Assembly (NCBI GenBank): GCA_963924555.1
Contig: OZ004583.1
Span: 5,985,501-6,049,500, forward strand
DNA: 64,000 nt
From: Crambe crambe
Taxonomy: Eukaryota; Porifera; Demospongiae; Poecilosclerida; Crambeidae
Direction of reading: 5' to 3'
A program made the position numbers and the translations under genes. This document shows, in pieces, positions 32,300-44,204 of the stretch. The first letter of the stretch is position 1, and every line of letters begins with the position of its first letter. Below the pieces are notes generated by a model. The model did not search any database and was not told the origin of the DNA. It worked only from the letters and a program-made list of their open reading frames with translations.

Positions 32300-33220
32300 T
32301 ACAGTAGCTATAGTTACCAGTAGTTAGCTGACAGCTTCTTCAGTACAAAGGATACAATATTGTGGATTTTGTATAGTTAATACACTTCAGTCTATGAAAT
32401 TTTTATCCCACAAACAATTTCCTGCTATACAGCAGATAACAGTTGTCTATGGGTCATTCCATGCCAAATCAACACGCAAAATGGACACCCATTCCAGATT
32501 TTGCCAAAAATTGGTGGACACATACCTTACCCTAAGTTATGACTTCACATGAAATTTTGGCCCCTGAAGTTATATGGTTATTGAGATACAAGCTTTTAAA
32601 GTTAAGCATAGGGGCACTTGTACAATTACAAACAATGACTTCTGTGTGTGGTATAATGGAGAAGAGAGGATGTCCTTGTATGGGTGAGGTCAATCTCCTG
32701 ATCAAGCCTGAGAGAATGGGCTGGCTTCAGTTTGGTGAACCTAGTTCTTGAAAATCTCCATCCATTGTAGACTTGTTTAGGCTTCCTGCCTCTGTTGAAT
32801 AAACTCTCCAGGTGAGTTGCATTCCTACCACTCCTAGCCCTCCTAATTTCAATAACCATGCCTATAATTATCACCCTACTTAAATCCCTGCTCTTCACAT
32901 CACCCCTTCAGCAACAAGTGAGTCAAGTGACCCCTTACCCGTATGCGCATAGTTCCAAAGCAATGCATATACAAAAGTCACATTAATTTTAATGAAGTAG
33001 CTATAGCAGTTGGTGGATTATTATTCTGAAGTTCAACTTTTGAAGCTTCAAGCAAAAAGGAAATTTGCATGAGGAAACTATTACTCGAAGAGGTTCATGA
33101 AGTCAGCTTCTTCATCACACTATAATGAAAACAAAGGAAAGTACATGTAGATGAATAGTTATATTTGAAAGAGGGTGTGATACTGTGGCCAAAGTAGAAA
33201 TTAAGAAGCCCCATAGTTAT
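32300..33220. other. No gene seen
   Basis: AT-rich intronic sequence of gene A. An inverted scrap matching 24740-24850 (CTAGGAGTGATAGGAATGC word) is near 32820-32850, so a small repeat is present. Confidence 0.45.
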
Positions 33221-33229
33221 TAAACTCAC

Positions 33230-33292
33230 TAGATTTTGATGTTCCACTATGGAAGAGCTCAGAAGAATCAGATGAAGTAGTACCCTGCAGTG
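33230..33292 (-). CDS. Gene A small Ser-rich linker exon
   Basis: 21-codon phase 1-1 exon between acceptor TGTTTTAG and donor TCTA then GTGAGT. It reads SLQGTTSSDSSELFHSGTSK then S. The nearer AG (ACTGCAG) gives an immediate stop, so the upstream acceptor is preferred. It follows a Death-domain exon. Confidence 0.5.
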
Positions 33293-33349
33293 CTAAAACA
33301 AGATACAGTATATAACAGCTGCTGTCATTAGGTAATAATTTACACTCAC

Positions 33350-33604
33350 ATTTTGATATTTTGTCAGCTGTTCCTTTCTGACCGATCTCGTCTAGAGCTT
33401 TTATCAAACTCTTCCAAGTGGGCTGACCGCTAGTTGCAAGGACATTGTCAGCTCCATTTAACCAGGCTTCCACTAATTCTTTACAGAGGTATTTCATCTT
33501 CTTGAGATTTGGCCAGTACAATCCAAGAGCTCCACCAAGATCCAGAAGTTGATTTTCAGTCAGGTCTCTCAAGCACATGGACACTTGATGGTGGTGAGTC
33601 ATAC
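33350..33604 (-). CDS. Gene A Death-domain exon (C-terminal)
   Basis: An 85-codon phase 1-1 exon between acceptor TCACCCTGCAG and donor AAAAT then GTGAGT. It starts GMTHHHQVSMCLRDLTENQL, contains LGLYWPNLKKMKYLCKELVE and AWLNGADNVLATSG, and ends PTWKSLIKALDEIGQKGTAD KISK. All six helices of a Death domain can be traced, with the conserved PTWKSL helix. It is the closest relative in the window of the exons at 48807-49070 and 50757-51020. It lies after the GTPase exon, so the product would have Death domains on both sides of the Roc-COR core. Confidence 0.75.
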
Positions 33605-33687
33605 CTGCAGGGTGAGTAGAGCAGTACAAAATATCTTGATAGCAGCTTTTCAATATAACTGCAGGCTATACAACTGGGGACACTTAC

Positions 33688-33750
33688 CCAGAGCAGTATT
33701 CAAAATTGATGGTTGAACTTCATGGATTGCTGAAACAGGCTCACTGCATT
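33688..33750 (-). CDS. Gene A small linker exon
   Basis: 21-codon phase 1-1 exon between acceptor CTCACCCTTTCAG and donor CTGG then GTAAGT. It reads KCSEPVSAIHEVQPSILNTA then L. It has no recognisable fold. Perfect phase and strong splice sites are the main evidence. Confidence 0.5.
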
Positions 33751-34286
33751 CTGAAAGGGTGAGAGTTCATAGCAGGCCAATTCAAGTTAATGATTTGCCT
33801 TTTTTTTTTTTTTGAAAGGGTTACCGTCACCTGATAAACAGTAACTTCCCTCCCCCTGTTACAGTAAGGATGAAAAAATTCCTATTGGAATTGAATGAGG
33901 TGTAACTATTATACCTATAACATGGATATTGGAAAAATAATACCCTCAAACAAACACCCAATAAATAATTAGTTTTTGAAAAGGATAAAGAGGAAAGAAA
34001 TATTTGGAATGTAGCTAGCTAACTAGATATCTTTTCCAAAAATAAAATAAAAATTTAAAAATTTTTTAAAAATCATTAACTACATACATACCATACAGCA
34101 TAGCCCTTCTGGATTAACAGCTAAAACCCTCCAAGAACTTTATGGGACTCAGCTATACTACAACCTTAATGATCTTAATAGACACATAATGTATAAATCT
34201 GACCCAAACTCCATCATACATGTGTTATCTTGAATTAAAGATATGGCTGTAGTTACTTCAATACTGTAGCTAACTTGGACACTTAC

Positions 34287-34337
34287 TCAGTTCAGTGTCA
34301 GTCTTAGATGCAACATATTCCTGACGTGAGTGTTGAG
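34287..34337 (-). CDS. Gene A small linker exon
   Basis: 17-codon phase 1-1 exon between acceptor TTATGTGCCACAG and donor CTGA then GTAAGT. It reads AQHSRQEYVASKTDTEL. It directly follows the Roc-COR exon after a 70-nt intron. Using a nearer AG would introduce a stop. Confidence 0.45.
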   Translation of the reverse strand, partial: LNTHVRNMLHLRLTLN

Positions 34338-34407
34338 CTGTGGCACATAACAATACAATAAGTCCAGAGTTCTATATGCATAGATGTGCAAAACTTGACA
34401 TGCTGAC

Positions 34408-36516
34408 CTTTCTTTGGTCTGAACCAGGATAAGCAATCCTCAGATAAAGCACAGCTCTTGTGCTCACTTTCACAGTACATGATGTAGTCATCATCCTCGT
34501 AGTCTGGATCTTGGACTTGGTGGGTAGAGGAACATGAATCACACTTGATACAAAAGTAATGTTGGGTCTTCAGACTGTCGTAGTGCAGATCTTTTATCGA
34601 AGACTTGATACTTTTATCGACTATGTTGCGAATATCATTGCATAGATGGCTGATATGAACACGACGAGACTCGCAACAAGATGGGTTCAAAACAATTTCT
34701 AGAAATGAAGATGAAAATTTCAGAGTTACTCTGTCTTTAAAGCGACCAACACTGAAGGATACTTGGTCCCTGAAAATGGAGTCAGGTAGAAGCTCCCACT
34801 TATTTTTGCTCTGGACTGTATTTGAAAGTAAAGTGTTTATTAAAACACCGAATATCCCCTTTGGGCAGTGATTACATTTGAACCCAATGTAGAGTGTGGG
34901 GATGCTAGAAACTGGTTCAAGTCTTTGAGATGCCTGGACATGGTTAAGGACACATGGGATGAAGTATCTGTCTTCTTCATTTTCCAATGAAGTGATTTGG
35001 GATATGATGCGGAGATGGACGAGTAATTTCAAGAATGAATTTGGATCGATGCCATCTTCTGCTGTTAACACTTGCTTGAAAATTGAGGCTGAAATGATTC
35101 CTCTATGCTTGAAATCTGAAAGTTCATGTTGATAAAGCGATTTAGAAGAAAATGTTTCCACAATGAGGTCTGTGACTTTATTGAAAAGAACTTGAGGTTC
35201 TCGTACAACGATATTATGCAAGCCTTTTACAGGAAAATACTTGATCCTTCCAATTCGGGTGTGAAGAAATCGCAATAGGTGCTTCACTTGGTCTTTACTG
35301 ATGCCATACTGAGCAGCTAGAGACACACATTCATCAAAGGAAACAATGCTCTTCTTCATATTTTCCAAATCAAGGCTGAACAGCAAGTAGCTGATAGGAT
35401 AGTCAATGGCAAACTCATCTCGACCAATTACTATTTCACTGACTCGTGATCGGATGCGTTCAAAGTCCTCTTCACTCTTGCTGTAATTATCAACAGTGAA
35501 CATCAACCTGTTGGATTGCTGATCTGCATACTGAACCAAGTGCTGGTATCCATGCTTACAAACTAAATTGATCAATTGTCGGTCAATCTCACTGATTTTC
35601 TCTTCAGCATTGGAACCAAGCAGATCCTTGTGTGTTCCTACTATGAAGACAAGAGGTTGGTGGGTCTTGACATCACTTTGGCCAGTTATATCCATGGCAT
35701 CGACACTAGCAAGACACTGCAGCAGAGCATCCTCTGTGCTGATGGAAGATACATACGAATTGATAACAGTTCTGTCTTTTTTTCGATATGATATCTTGAA
35801 CTTGCTGCAGAGATCTTGATCGATGCGAAAGAGGAAGAAGAATATGGATGGTCCAGATATCAGGAGAGGCAGCATCTCTTGGAACTCCACTTGACCACCA
35901 GTATCAGTCAAGTAAATCGAAAAGGAGTTCTTTAAATACTTTTGAACTCTGTCGTAGCCATATTTACTTATTATCGATGAAATATTATGAATAAGTTTTG
36001 GTGGAGGTAAGAGTTGTCTCCTGGAGAGATCAGCTTTATCACTTGTTAGCATTTCTAAAGTGACAGAGCCACTGGTTTGACATGGAGTCGTAAAATGCGA
36101 TACATGTGGAGATGTTACTGGTTGAAGTGGAACAGTGGATGGTGCAGGAAGAGGCACTGTTCTGGGTGTCATTGTTTTGGGTGTGATGGTTATGCTTTCC
36201 TTGTTCATTTGCCTCACAACAGACACCTCAAACTCGGCTTCGGACCACTCCCCAGCCTTTAGTAGAACTGTAACTGATGCATGTGTGGCAGAAGAATCTT
36301 CTATTCCAACGTCCACTATAATAACAGGCTCACAGACACCAGTGGAGGGAGAGAAGTCCTTTGGGACTTTGCGAACAAGCCGAGTGATTAACGAACTTTT
36401 TCCAGAACCAGGGGAGCCTAGAAAGACAGAATGGACTAATTTTCGTTCTATGTCTCCAGATTTGTTGATGGCTTCTTGTACCACATTAAGAAATTCCTTT
36501 TCATCTTGATCAGAAT
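34408..36516 (-). CDS. Gene A Roc-COR (ROCO family) GTPase exon
   Basis: A single 703-codon phase 1-1 exon between acceptor TGCTATACTTGTAG and donor AAAG then GTCAGC. Residues 30-45 carry the P-loop (VFLGSPGSGKSSL), 203-209 the Walker B/G3 (LTDTGGQ) and 295-298 the G4 motif (THKD). G4 is THKD rather than NKxD, as in other Roc domains of this type. Between switch regions lies a Pro/Thr-rich insert (residues 105-140). The COR-like region follows from about 380 to 560. After it come a Cys-bearing segment (FKCNHCPKGIFGVLINTLL) and a C-terminal Cys cluster (CIKCDSC). ROCO proteins are dimerisation-regulated GTPases; DAPK1 and LRRK2 are relatives. In marine invertebrates this type is often fused to Death domains. 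No frameshift or stop is present, so the exon looks functional. Confidence 0.9.
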
Positions 36517-36559
36517 CTACAAGTATAGCAAGAAACCATATCATTCATAATTATTGAGA

Positions 36560-37700
36560 AAAAACAACAACAAAGAAACAAAACAAAACAACAAACAAAA
36601 AACAAGAAGATGCATGTTAGAAAGCCATTCTCCAAATGCAGCGACAGCATGGAGAGATCATATTAGCTATGACACAGTGAGTCTACAGAATCTGATCTTT
36701 TTATTATCTTCTTCAAAGTTAAGGGGGGGGGGGGCCTATACCATTTTTAGGTGATCGGACATTTTGGTTCATAGCTCCTTCATACTACCCGCCATGACCT
36801 TGAAAATAGGCTCAAAAGAAAGCTTATTTCATACGCTTTCCAATGAGTATATTTTATACTACTATAGGACCCAACCATATAAGGTTACTGCTGATTAATC
36901 GATCAGCTCCCACTACATAGGCAGCAGGAGCCTAGATTAGTTGTGTGTGCTGGAATGTCGGCCGGCCTGGTGTATGCAGTAATAATTTTTATCGCTAGCT
37001 GATTAGTGATTGGGTAAAGTGGGGTTCCACTTGAACCCCTACTTGGCCCGACATGTCACACCAAGAGTTAGGCATCTCTCGGTGGATGAGAAAGTTGGGA
37101 GGAGGGAGGGGAGAAAAGAATATCTTTCCCTGATGGGTCTGGCTATCTAGCTGAGGCTGACTGCTGGATGACCACGTGTCGCTAGTATATAAACCATGGA
37201 GCATGCAGGATATCCTGCAGGTAGCCCCGCCTATCAATTAACTCCATTTGCTTAACTTTCATTTAAGTCAGACATGACCACGAAACAAGTTCACCACATA
37301 TTTGTGGTGGACCTTTGATATTCATTTTATAGGCCTAGCTGCAGTACATGAACTTTTGAACTGAAACCTTCCCAAAGAAAGAAAGAAAAAAAGTAAAACA
37401 TTCACGTGCTGTAGCTAGGCCCATGGAAGCTATAAAATGAATATCAAAGGTCCACCACCTGCTAGCAAACTTTTATCTGATGAATTATGTTCTTCAGGGT
37501 CAACAGTCTTTCTTCTTTTTTTCTGGTGACTTGATTTCAGGCTTCTTGATTGCAAGCAGCTTCTCCCACCTGAAAGTGTGCTGACATGGCAATTCTAATC
37601 CTCCTTGAGGGAGATCTTCAGAAGATAGTACAAGTAATTCGTCCCAGCCTTCGCAAAAAGAGCAAGCAGGCAGCTGAGATCCTTCTAGGCACATGGCCAA
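36560..37700. other. Intronic, no gene supported
   Basis: Contains a poly-G run (36722-36734) and a 66-codon minus ORF at 37500-37700 (EDLPQGGLELPCQHTFRWEK) ending in a Lys-rich tail. I do not recognise the ORF. Blocks CATTTTATAGGCC/AGCTATAAAATGAATATCAAAGGT form an inverted pair at 37310-37455. Confidence 0.4.
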
Positions 37701-37709
37701 CAGAGAGTA

Positions 37710-37965
37710 AGTATTCCTATAGCTTTTAGAGCTGATAGGCTCTAATTCATTTGTACTGAAAGACTAGATCACTATTTTCTTGCATGTGAATGACGTGGAT
37801 GATACTGGGAAAAAGTGTTCAATTCCTCTTTCTGCATGTGGACCCTGGACATACAAGCTGATCCACAGTCTTATAGAGGCACTGAGTGTGATAAGCTATC
37901 AAGCTAGTCAAGGAGCACTATGAACCCAAGTCATCAGCGTTTTTTTTTTTGTGGAGGGGGGTTGT
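37710..37965 (+). mobile_element. Ty3/gypsy gag remnant (fragment)
   Basis: Shares TTAGAGCTGATAGGCTCTAA, GACGTGGATGATACTGGG and CATGGACCCTGG-like words with 44205-44400. It ends in an EHYEPKSSA-like piece, the start of a gypsy Gag segment, just before a T tract. It has no intact ORF. Confidence 0.45.
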
Positions 37966-38278
37966 GTTTTTTTTTCTTGGTAGCTACAGGTTTAGTCCTG
38001 AAATTCAAACTGAAATATGGTAGCCAGTATGGTGGAGGTGCAGCTGCTCAACACTTTTCAAGGGAGCTCAAGTCAAGTCAACTGTTCATTAAAGGCTCCG
38101 ACATCCCGCCCACACACTTGGTTGCAGGTTGCTAGGGACCGATATCGAGACTACCAAAACTTGCAGAGATAAGCTACAAAGACCACAGTGGAGGACTTAT
38201 CTAAGGTTGCTGACCTCCCAAGAACTAGGAAAAATGGGGCAGTTACCGAGAGGCTAGCACCGTTTGAAGCTAAAATTA

Positions 38279-38541
38279 ACAAGTGAGTGCAAAAAATTTC
38301 TTCTAAATAAAAAGTTAAGTAGGGATAGCCTAAAATCTAACTGGGCTATATAATGTACTGCAGCCTCGTATGAAAACAATCCCTACTTTTACAACAGCCC
38401 ATAGCTAGCTATAGGCAGTGAATGTAAAAGTAGGGATTGTTTTCATACGAGGCTGCAGTACATTATATAGCCCAGTTAGATTTTAGGCTATCCCTACTTA
38501 ACTTTTTATTTAGAAGAAATTTTTTGCGCTCACTTGTTTCT
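38279..38541. mobile_element. Foldback element, family 4
   Basis: Near-perfect inverted repeat. The ends are AACAAGTGAGTGCAAAAAAT and its reverse (TTTTTTGCGCTCACTTGTT), then a small hairpin TTCTTCTAAATAAAAAG and TTAAGTAGGGATAGCC. The inner arm holds GCCTCGTATGAAAACAATCC then CTACTTTTAC. The loop (about 40 nt) contains TAGCTAGCTA. A shortened relative of the inner stem is at 52945-53050. Confidence 0.9.
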
Positions 38542-38959
38542 ATCCTTTTTTTTTTTTTTTAGTGTATGAAGTTGAAAGTAAGTTATGTACAGTAAAGAAT
38601 TGAGGGTGGACAGGAGGCTACAGTACAGTACTATAGTCTAAGTTTTGTCTATTTTTGTCTATTATTTAATATAAAACTTTACAGCAACAGCAATGTAAAT
38701 GACATGTGCATGGCATGGTAAAATGAGCTGATTACACTACAGCCAAGTACTGGCTATAATACTACTATAGGATGAGCATCTGTACTGGATGCAGCAAGGA
38801 GTATCAGGAAGATCATCAGATAAGAATAAATATATCCCACCTAATACATTTACTCCCATAGAGAAAAGTGCTCTTACTGTCATAAATTCCCTCCCTTAGG
38901 GTAAAGTGTGTTATGACTCATAAACGCACTGTTCCCCAGACTATGAATAACAACAGTTT

Positions 38960-39195
38960 TAGGTTTTCTCAAGCTGACTGTTGGAAGAAGATGATAATGA
39001 AGATAATTTATGAGATAATGATCAGATAACATTGTCATTAACTAGCTATTACTAAAGAGTATCTCTGTATTATGTTGGTAGTTTATAGCTGACTGTTGGA
39101 AGAAGATGATTATGAAGATAATGATCAGATAACATTGTCATTAACTATTACTAAAGAATCTATTTCTGTCTCTGGGTAGTTTATAGCTGATTGTT
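38960..39195. repeat. Imperfect direct repeat (about 110 bp)
   Basis: AGCTGACTGTTGGAAGAAGA, ATGATCAGATAACATTGTC and TTAACTA--TATTACTAAAGA occur at about 38970 and again at about 39090, with a third partial start near 39185. Confidence 0.7.
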
Positions 39196-39199
39196 GGAA

Positions 39200-40185
39200 A
39201 ATGAAGAAGTCATCTGGTGCTGGGTCACAAGGAAACTTCATTTTTTTTGCAATTTTCCCACAAGAAGAAATTATTTCTAAGGCCCATTGGTATTTGGCGT
39301 CATAATTACCTTCCGCTAGCTTTGCTGTCGCTAGCAAACAAAAAACGTGGGTGGAGGAACTCGTTAATAGCTGGGTGTGGTGGGCATGGGAGGAGCCTCG
39401 TAGTTTGTAGTCTTGCTTGAGAGCACGAGGCTAGAGTTGGCGTCTGAACAACGGCACATCACAGGACAGGGACAAGCCATGGCAGGAGTTTTCGTTTTGT
39501 TTCGTAACTAAGGGGTAGCTACGCTCTAGCTACAGACCGACCAATGAAATCGTGCGCCCTGGGGATATATAACAGTTAGTGCTGGTCACATGACTTGTGA
39601 CCAATCAGATTCTCTGAAAAGTGTACTTTAAATCTCATAAAGCACACTTTCATGTGCACTAAATATTTAGTGCACACTTGAGGAACTGTGCTGAAGGTAC
39701 ATAGGAGCCTAGTGGAAGATCCACTAGGACTATGACCTTCCAGCCTCAGTCCCTAGTGCTTACAGTAGATCAACTTCTTAATGTCTCCTTTTATAGACTT
39801 TAGCATTTCACTTTTTACATTGGGTTTCAAACAGGAAAACCTCAGGAATTTACCTCATTTATTTTTTTTGAATATCATTAAATTAGAGCATTCTTACTGA
39901 ACCAAAGTGTGTCAGAGCTTGCTAGGTACTAAGGCTAGGCTAGGGCTAGGCTAAGGCTAGGGTTCTGTAAGGACCAACTGGAATTTGATTGGTCATAAGT
40001 CATGTGATCAGCACTAAAATGTTTAGATCACTCTTTTCTAGCTCCATGTGTTTTAATGCATGGTGCATTAAAACACTTAGAGCTAGAAAAGAGTGAACTA
40101 AATATTACTTAGAACACGGTAGTCCTGGTGATTATGGCCAAATAAACAACCTTATCCTCGGGCGCACCGTGTTCTAACTTCTGAG
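39200..40185. other. Intronic, no gene seen
   Basis: Holds an inverted pair around TTAGTGCAC near 39650-39670 and CATGGTGCATTAAAACAC near 40055-40075, and GGCTAGGGCTAGGCTAAGGC short repeats at 39940-39965. No ORF resembles a known protein. Confidence 0.45.
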
Positions 40186-40189
40186 AATC

Positions 40190-40290
40190 TATATAGAAAG
40201 GGTAGAAGAGAAAGAAGAGTTTTTAGTTTATACAGTCTTATGACCTTTGACCCGCCATCCCTACTTAGAGAGTGCTAGCGCACTCTCTGC
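40190..40290 (+). mobile_element. Element end with terminal palindrome, twin of 15826-15940
   Basis: GAGAAAGAAGAGTTTTTAG, TATGACCTTTGACCCGCC and ATCCCTACTT precede AGAGAGTGC-TAGC-GCACTCTCT. The palindrome is intact here. Confidence 0.75.
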
Positions 40291-40959
40291 TTTTTTTGTG
40301 CTAAACTTACAATGTTGAAAATAGTTTCACATCCTTCCTTTGCATGCTTATAAGACTACGGATCGAATTGATACCTAGCTTCCTAGATACACAAATTTCT
40401 AGCTTTAGAATGAACTGCTGGAAGCGCTGATCACTTCAATTTCCTAATCCCATCCGTAGCTGTCTACCCCAGACCATGAGGACAACATGCCAAGTACGGA
40501 CTCTTCTGGATTTACGGGCATCTTCATAGTGTATTTTGACCATGGCTCTGTCTCCCTCGCATTTCTCTTCTGTTATAGTCACAGGATACAATTAGCCTCT
40601 TTTTTTGACCTTCTCAGCTCTAGGGAGCTTTCCTCTTTGTAGTTAACTTCTTTTCTTTGCCGCTTACAGCGCCTTAGAGCGATAGGAAGGTTGTTCTGAC
40701 CATCCGTGATACCACACCCACGCAATGATGTAAGCACCCGTCCCCCCTTGCAAAGAACGGTCCCCCCTGTGCATGCTTGCTCACTGCACTCATGGATCAT
40801 AAACCATGCTGCACTCAATTGAGTAGGCTCAGAAGAATCGAGGGTTTATTGTGATGGATACTAGTGGCCAGCTGGAGATAGAGAATATAGATCCAGAGCA
40901 GCAATTACTAGAAGATGCCTGCTCATATCTCTCCAACAAGCGGTATCCAGATCATGTGT

Positions 40960-41430
40960 CAACCTAGGAGCATCAGGCAAAAGGCAGAGAAAGCTAATAC
41001 ACATTCCCAGAAAGTAATAAGAATCGATGAACATATCAAGGTGAAAAATATATGGGCGACCGTTGGACATACTATGCTGCTTCTTGATGACAAGAAAAAT
41101 ATCCTACAAGGGGGGTGGTTGACTGATAATATTTTGTTTGCTGCTGAACAGCTACTTGTCAACAGTTCCCTACTATGTCAGGTTTTGCAAGACCCTTCCC
41201 TTCAGCAGAGTTTAATATTTGAAGTGCAGAAGAACAAAGAATTTATGCAATGCTTGAATATGGGAATTAAGGGTTACTGTGTCATCTGTTCGATGCAAGG
41301 CAGACATGTATGACAAATGTTGACGTCTACTCTGAAGAAGATATTGGCAGATCTGCTCCATACTGAAAACAGGAGTATTACAGTGGAGTATATGAACATG
41401 CAATGGAGAAGATCCCTCTGGACTCAGGTA
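40960..41430 (+). pseudogene. Decayed Ulp1-like protein segment
   Basis: One frame reads VGHTMLLLDDKKNILQGGWL and TDNILFAAEQLLVNSSL, with QVLQDPSLQQSL after it. The frame then breaks near 41290 and SITVEYMNMQW is recognisable near 41380-41400 in another frame. The pattern W-TD--I--AA--LL...LQ and (I)TV-YM--QW occurs in C48/Ulp1-like cysteine peptidases carried by marine invertebrate transposons. The catalytic His and Cys segments are not visible. It is a remnant, and the family call is tentative. Confidence 0.4.
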
Positions 41431-42544
41431 CGACTAAGCAGTGATGTGTGAACATTTGGTGAATGCATTCGAGACCAGCTTCTTGTCCCCATTTCCAACC
41501 AAGACTCTGAGGAGGATGAAGCCCACTATTAGACACAGTGAAGACTTCTCTGTTTTCTGTGTGTCGACTACCAGACGATGGCAGAAAGATGGTTGAGTGT
41601 AGCCAATGCAAAGAGTGATACAACACAGATTGCATTAGAGTACCTAAAACAGTGCTCAACAGCTGCAAGGAATGGAAATGTGGCCACTGCTGAGCATGCA
41701 AATGTACATTTTTTTGGTTTACATCCAGCTGTATTCACTGTACAGCTAGTACATTCATGATCAGCATTATCGTAATTTTTGCCTCGGCACCGAGGCGCAG
41801 TGCCGGGATCATCAATGGTACGTATGTCTAATAGTAGCACACCTGTGCGTTCATGTAACTTACACCCACGCAATCTAGATTGCACGTGTAGATAGGTCAA
41901 ACAACTAGCTGTTATTCAACTTATTCAAGCGTGAATGGACCAAGAGACAGGCTCAGACAGCGAGAAAGTGACGTACATAAACAACAGAGACGGCAGTCTA
42001 GGCGAATTCGTGATCAAGTGAACATTTCAACAAGGTAGTGTACATTGGCAGGATTAGCCAGGCTACAGGAAAGCCAAGAGCACCAGAGAACATCGACTAC
42101 ATGCCAGAAAGCAAAGAACAGTAACAGCAGAGACAGCAGTCTAATCATGAAGAAAGCTTAAGACAGGCTAGCTGGCAACAGGAAAGCTAAGAACACCGAG
42201 AGAGAGAAAGAACAGAGACACCACATGTTGTCAGATGATAGGAAAGGCAAGAACAATGAGATCAACTACAGGCCTTGCATGGAAGTGAATATTTGAAAAG
42301 CCAATCAGAGGGCACTGACTAACTCGAATTTCATTCGATGTTTTAATATATACATAAGCTTAGCTAGAATTGAATTTCAACAGTGTGCACTGTACTACCT
42401 CATATTCTACCAGTGCCGAGGCACAGGTCTTTTTGAAGACAAACTTGTTACTACTACAATGTCATGTATGCAATGTTCAAATAACCATCACAGTAGAACA
42501 CATTCATGATCAGCATCATAAATACTATGCAGTGTTGAAATATC

Positions 42545-42750
42545 CATCACAGTTGGGGAGACCATTTATTTCTGACACAGATGGTCCCCCTTTAGTAGGG
42601 GGACCATTTTTTTCAGGGGGGGACCGATCATGATGACATGGATGGTCCTGGGGGGATCATTCATGTTGCTACAAATGGTCCGGGGGGACTGTCCATGATA
42701 GAAATTTATGGTCCCCCGGACCATTTTGGGGGGGACCACTTTTTTTGTGA
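42545..42750. repeat. Degenerate GGTCCCCC / GGGGGACC repeat cluster
   Basis: At least eight GGTCC or GGACC words in 200 bp (GATGGTCCCCCTTTAG, GGGGGACCATTTTTTTC, AATGGTCCGGGGGGACTG, ATGGTCCCCCGGACCATT). They alternate in orientation, so many hairpins are possible. Spacing is irregular, about 25-40 nt. Confidence 0.8.
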
Positions 42751-42880
42751 CAGACCTTCGAGCTGTTGCCTATGATGACCTCGGGCTTCGCCCTCGGTCA
42801 CCATAATAGCGACAGCTCTCTGGTCCTAAAATAGTGAAACTCCTCGACTTCGTGCAATAACCTATACATACCCATAAGGG

Positions 42881-43030
42881 GTTATTGATGACAAGTATAA
42901 CGGGTTACCATTTGGAGTCTCATTGGCATACGCTATCTTTCAGTGTTTGATGGACACCACCTTATTGCGAGGACTGAATGGTGTCTCAGTATACCTTGAC
43001 ACTGTATTTATAACTACTGGTCCCACCCCA
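42881..43030 (+). pseudogene. Ty3/gypsy reverse transcriptase fragment
   Basis: Reads LPFGVSLAYAIFQCLMD and GLNGVSVYLDTVF, the RT fingers-palm segment ending at the YLDD box. The box is altered to YLDT, so the copy is dead. It shares CCCATAAGGGGTTATTGATG upstream with 44845-45035, so both come from one element family. Confidence 0.7.
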
Positions 43031-43084
43031 ATAGAGGAACCTAGTACTTGAGAAACTCCCCGAGCACATTCAGGTGTCGCCAGG

Positions 43085-43200
43085 ACTAGCATGCAGTTAT
43101 GGTTTGGTGGCCCTGTATGGACCTTGAAATCAAAGCAATGGTGAAGGAGCTATGCACTCAATGCCAGAATCCTGACAATCAACGCCAGCTGCACGACCAC
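43085..43200 (+). pseudogene. Ty3/gypsy integrase zinc-binding fragment
   Basis: Reads VWWPCMDLEIKAMVKELCTQ then CQNPDNQ, the second half of the H2C2 zinc-binding domain. It lies only about 80 bp after the RT fragment, so the RNase H part has been deleted. It then runs into the 3690-4735 type repeat. Confidence 0.6.
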
Positions 43201-43647
43201 TATACCCATGGGAATGGTCAACAAAACCATGGAGCTTGTTATCTGTGTGAAATTGTACCTTTTAGAACAGTGTATTTTACAAATCATACACCTGCTTTGA
43301 AGAAGATGTGTGTAGACCATGTTATGTTGCATAGTACTTGCTTCAAACTTTTAGAAACGTTTTCAGATTGCCTGGTATCCAAGCAGTAAAACTAATTAGT
43401 GTGTTAACTGCTTTGAAACAGTAGTTAGTGTGTCTATTTGCTTGTCCTTGAATTTGACTGCAGCAATAGCTAGTTTCTGCAATATTCCACTGACACAGGC
43501 AGAAATTGCCAGTCTACCAAATTGCAAATGTTACTAAATGTACAATTTCAAGCAAGATGTATGTTGTTAGAGCTTGTTAAAGTTTACAAGCTACATACAA
43601 AGTGTACATGAAGCCTAATTTTCAAACCATCTTGATATTATTCTGAC

Positions 43648-44032
43648 ATCAGAGAGTGCGGTAGCACTCTCTATGTAGGGATGACGCGGACGGCCGTGCG
43701 CGCCGCCTATAGACTAATACAAAAGTGAAATTCTAGTTCCCCCACTTAGACCTAACAAAAGCTACTGTGAATGATTATCCAGCCTACTACAGCCTACTAC
43801 AATGTGCAGACCAAGTTTCAGGACCAGGGAGCTTACCGTTTCAGAAATACGGCAAGCAGGTAAATCGCTGGATTCTTCTTCTTCTCTATTATTATTATTA
43901 TTATTATTCTTAGACAACCATATCTCTCGAACCACTCGAGCTACAGCTATGATTTCTGGATAAATCCACTCCAAATTCTACGAACTACGATCTTTTCTAC
44001 TCGTTGATCCTCGAAAGAGTCAATGAAATGCA
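43648..44032 (+). mobile_element. Repeat starting with terminal palindrome, copy of 20848-21240
   Basis: Starts TCAGAGAGTGCGGTAGCACT and contains GTAGGGATGACGCGG, the CTTCTTCTTCT-(ATT)n run (slightly shorter) and CCATATCTCTCGAACCACTC. It ends near AAAGAGTCAATGAAATGC. Confidence 0.85.
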
Positions 44033-44204
44033 TGCTGGGCAAGCACACCAGCCGGCCTGCGCCCGGCCCATCAAATTTGAAAAATGGCCGACCACCAAAT
44101 TAATCTCTTGCCATATTGAAGTGCTATACGGTAGTATACTTTACATTATAATTATAACTAGGGCAATGTGCAACATTTGACAGCAAGCAAGAGAGCAAGT
44201 ATTT

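Noticed and set aside
35568-36509. Several plus-strand ORFs of 60-124 codons
   Set aside because: They are antisense shadows of the Roc-COR exon with no recognisable motifs.
37500-37700. 66-codon minus ORF (EDLPQGGLELPCQHTFRWEK)
   Set aside because: There is a plausible protein-like pattern but no family and no confirmed splice sites, so it was not called as a gene.
41578-41760. 60-codon plus ORF (MAERWLSVANAKSDTTQ)
   Set aside because: It is short, has no recognisable domain, and lies in rearranged transposon debris.
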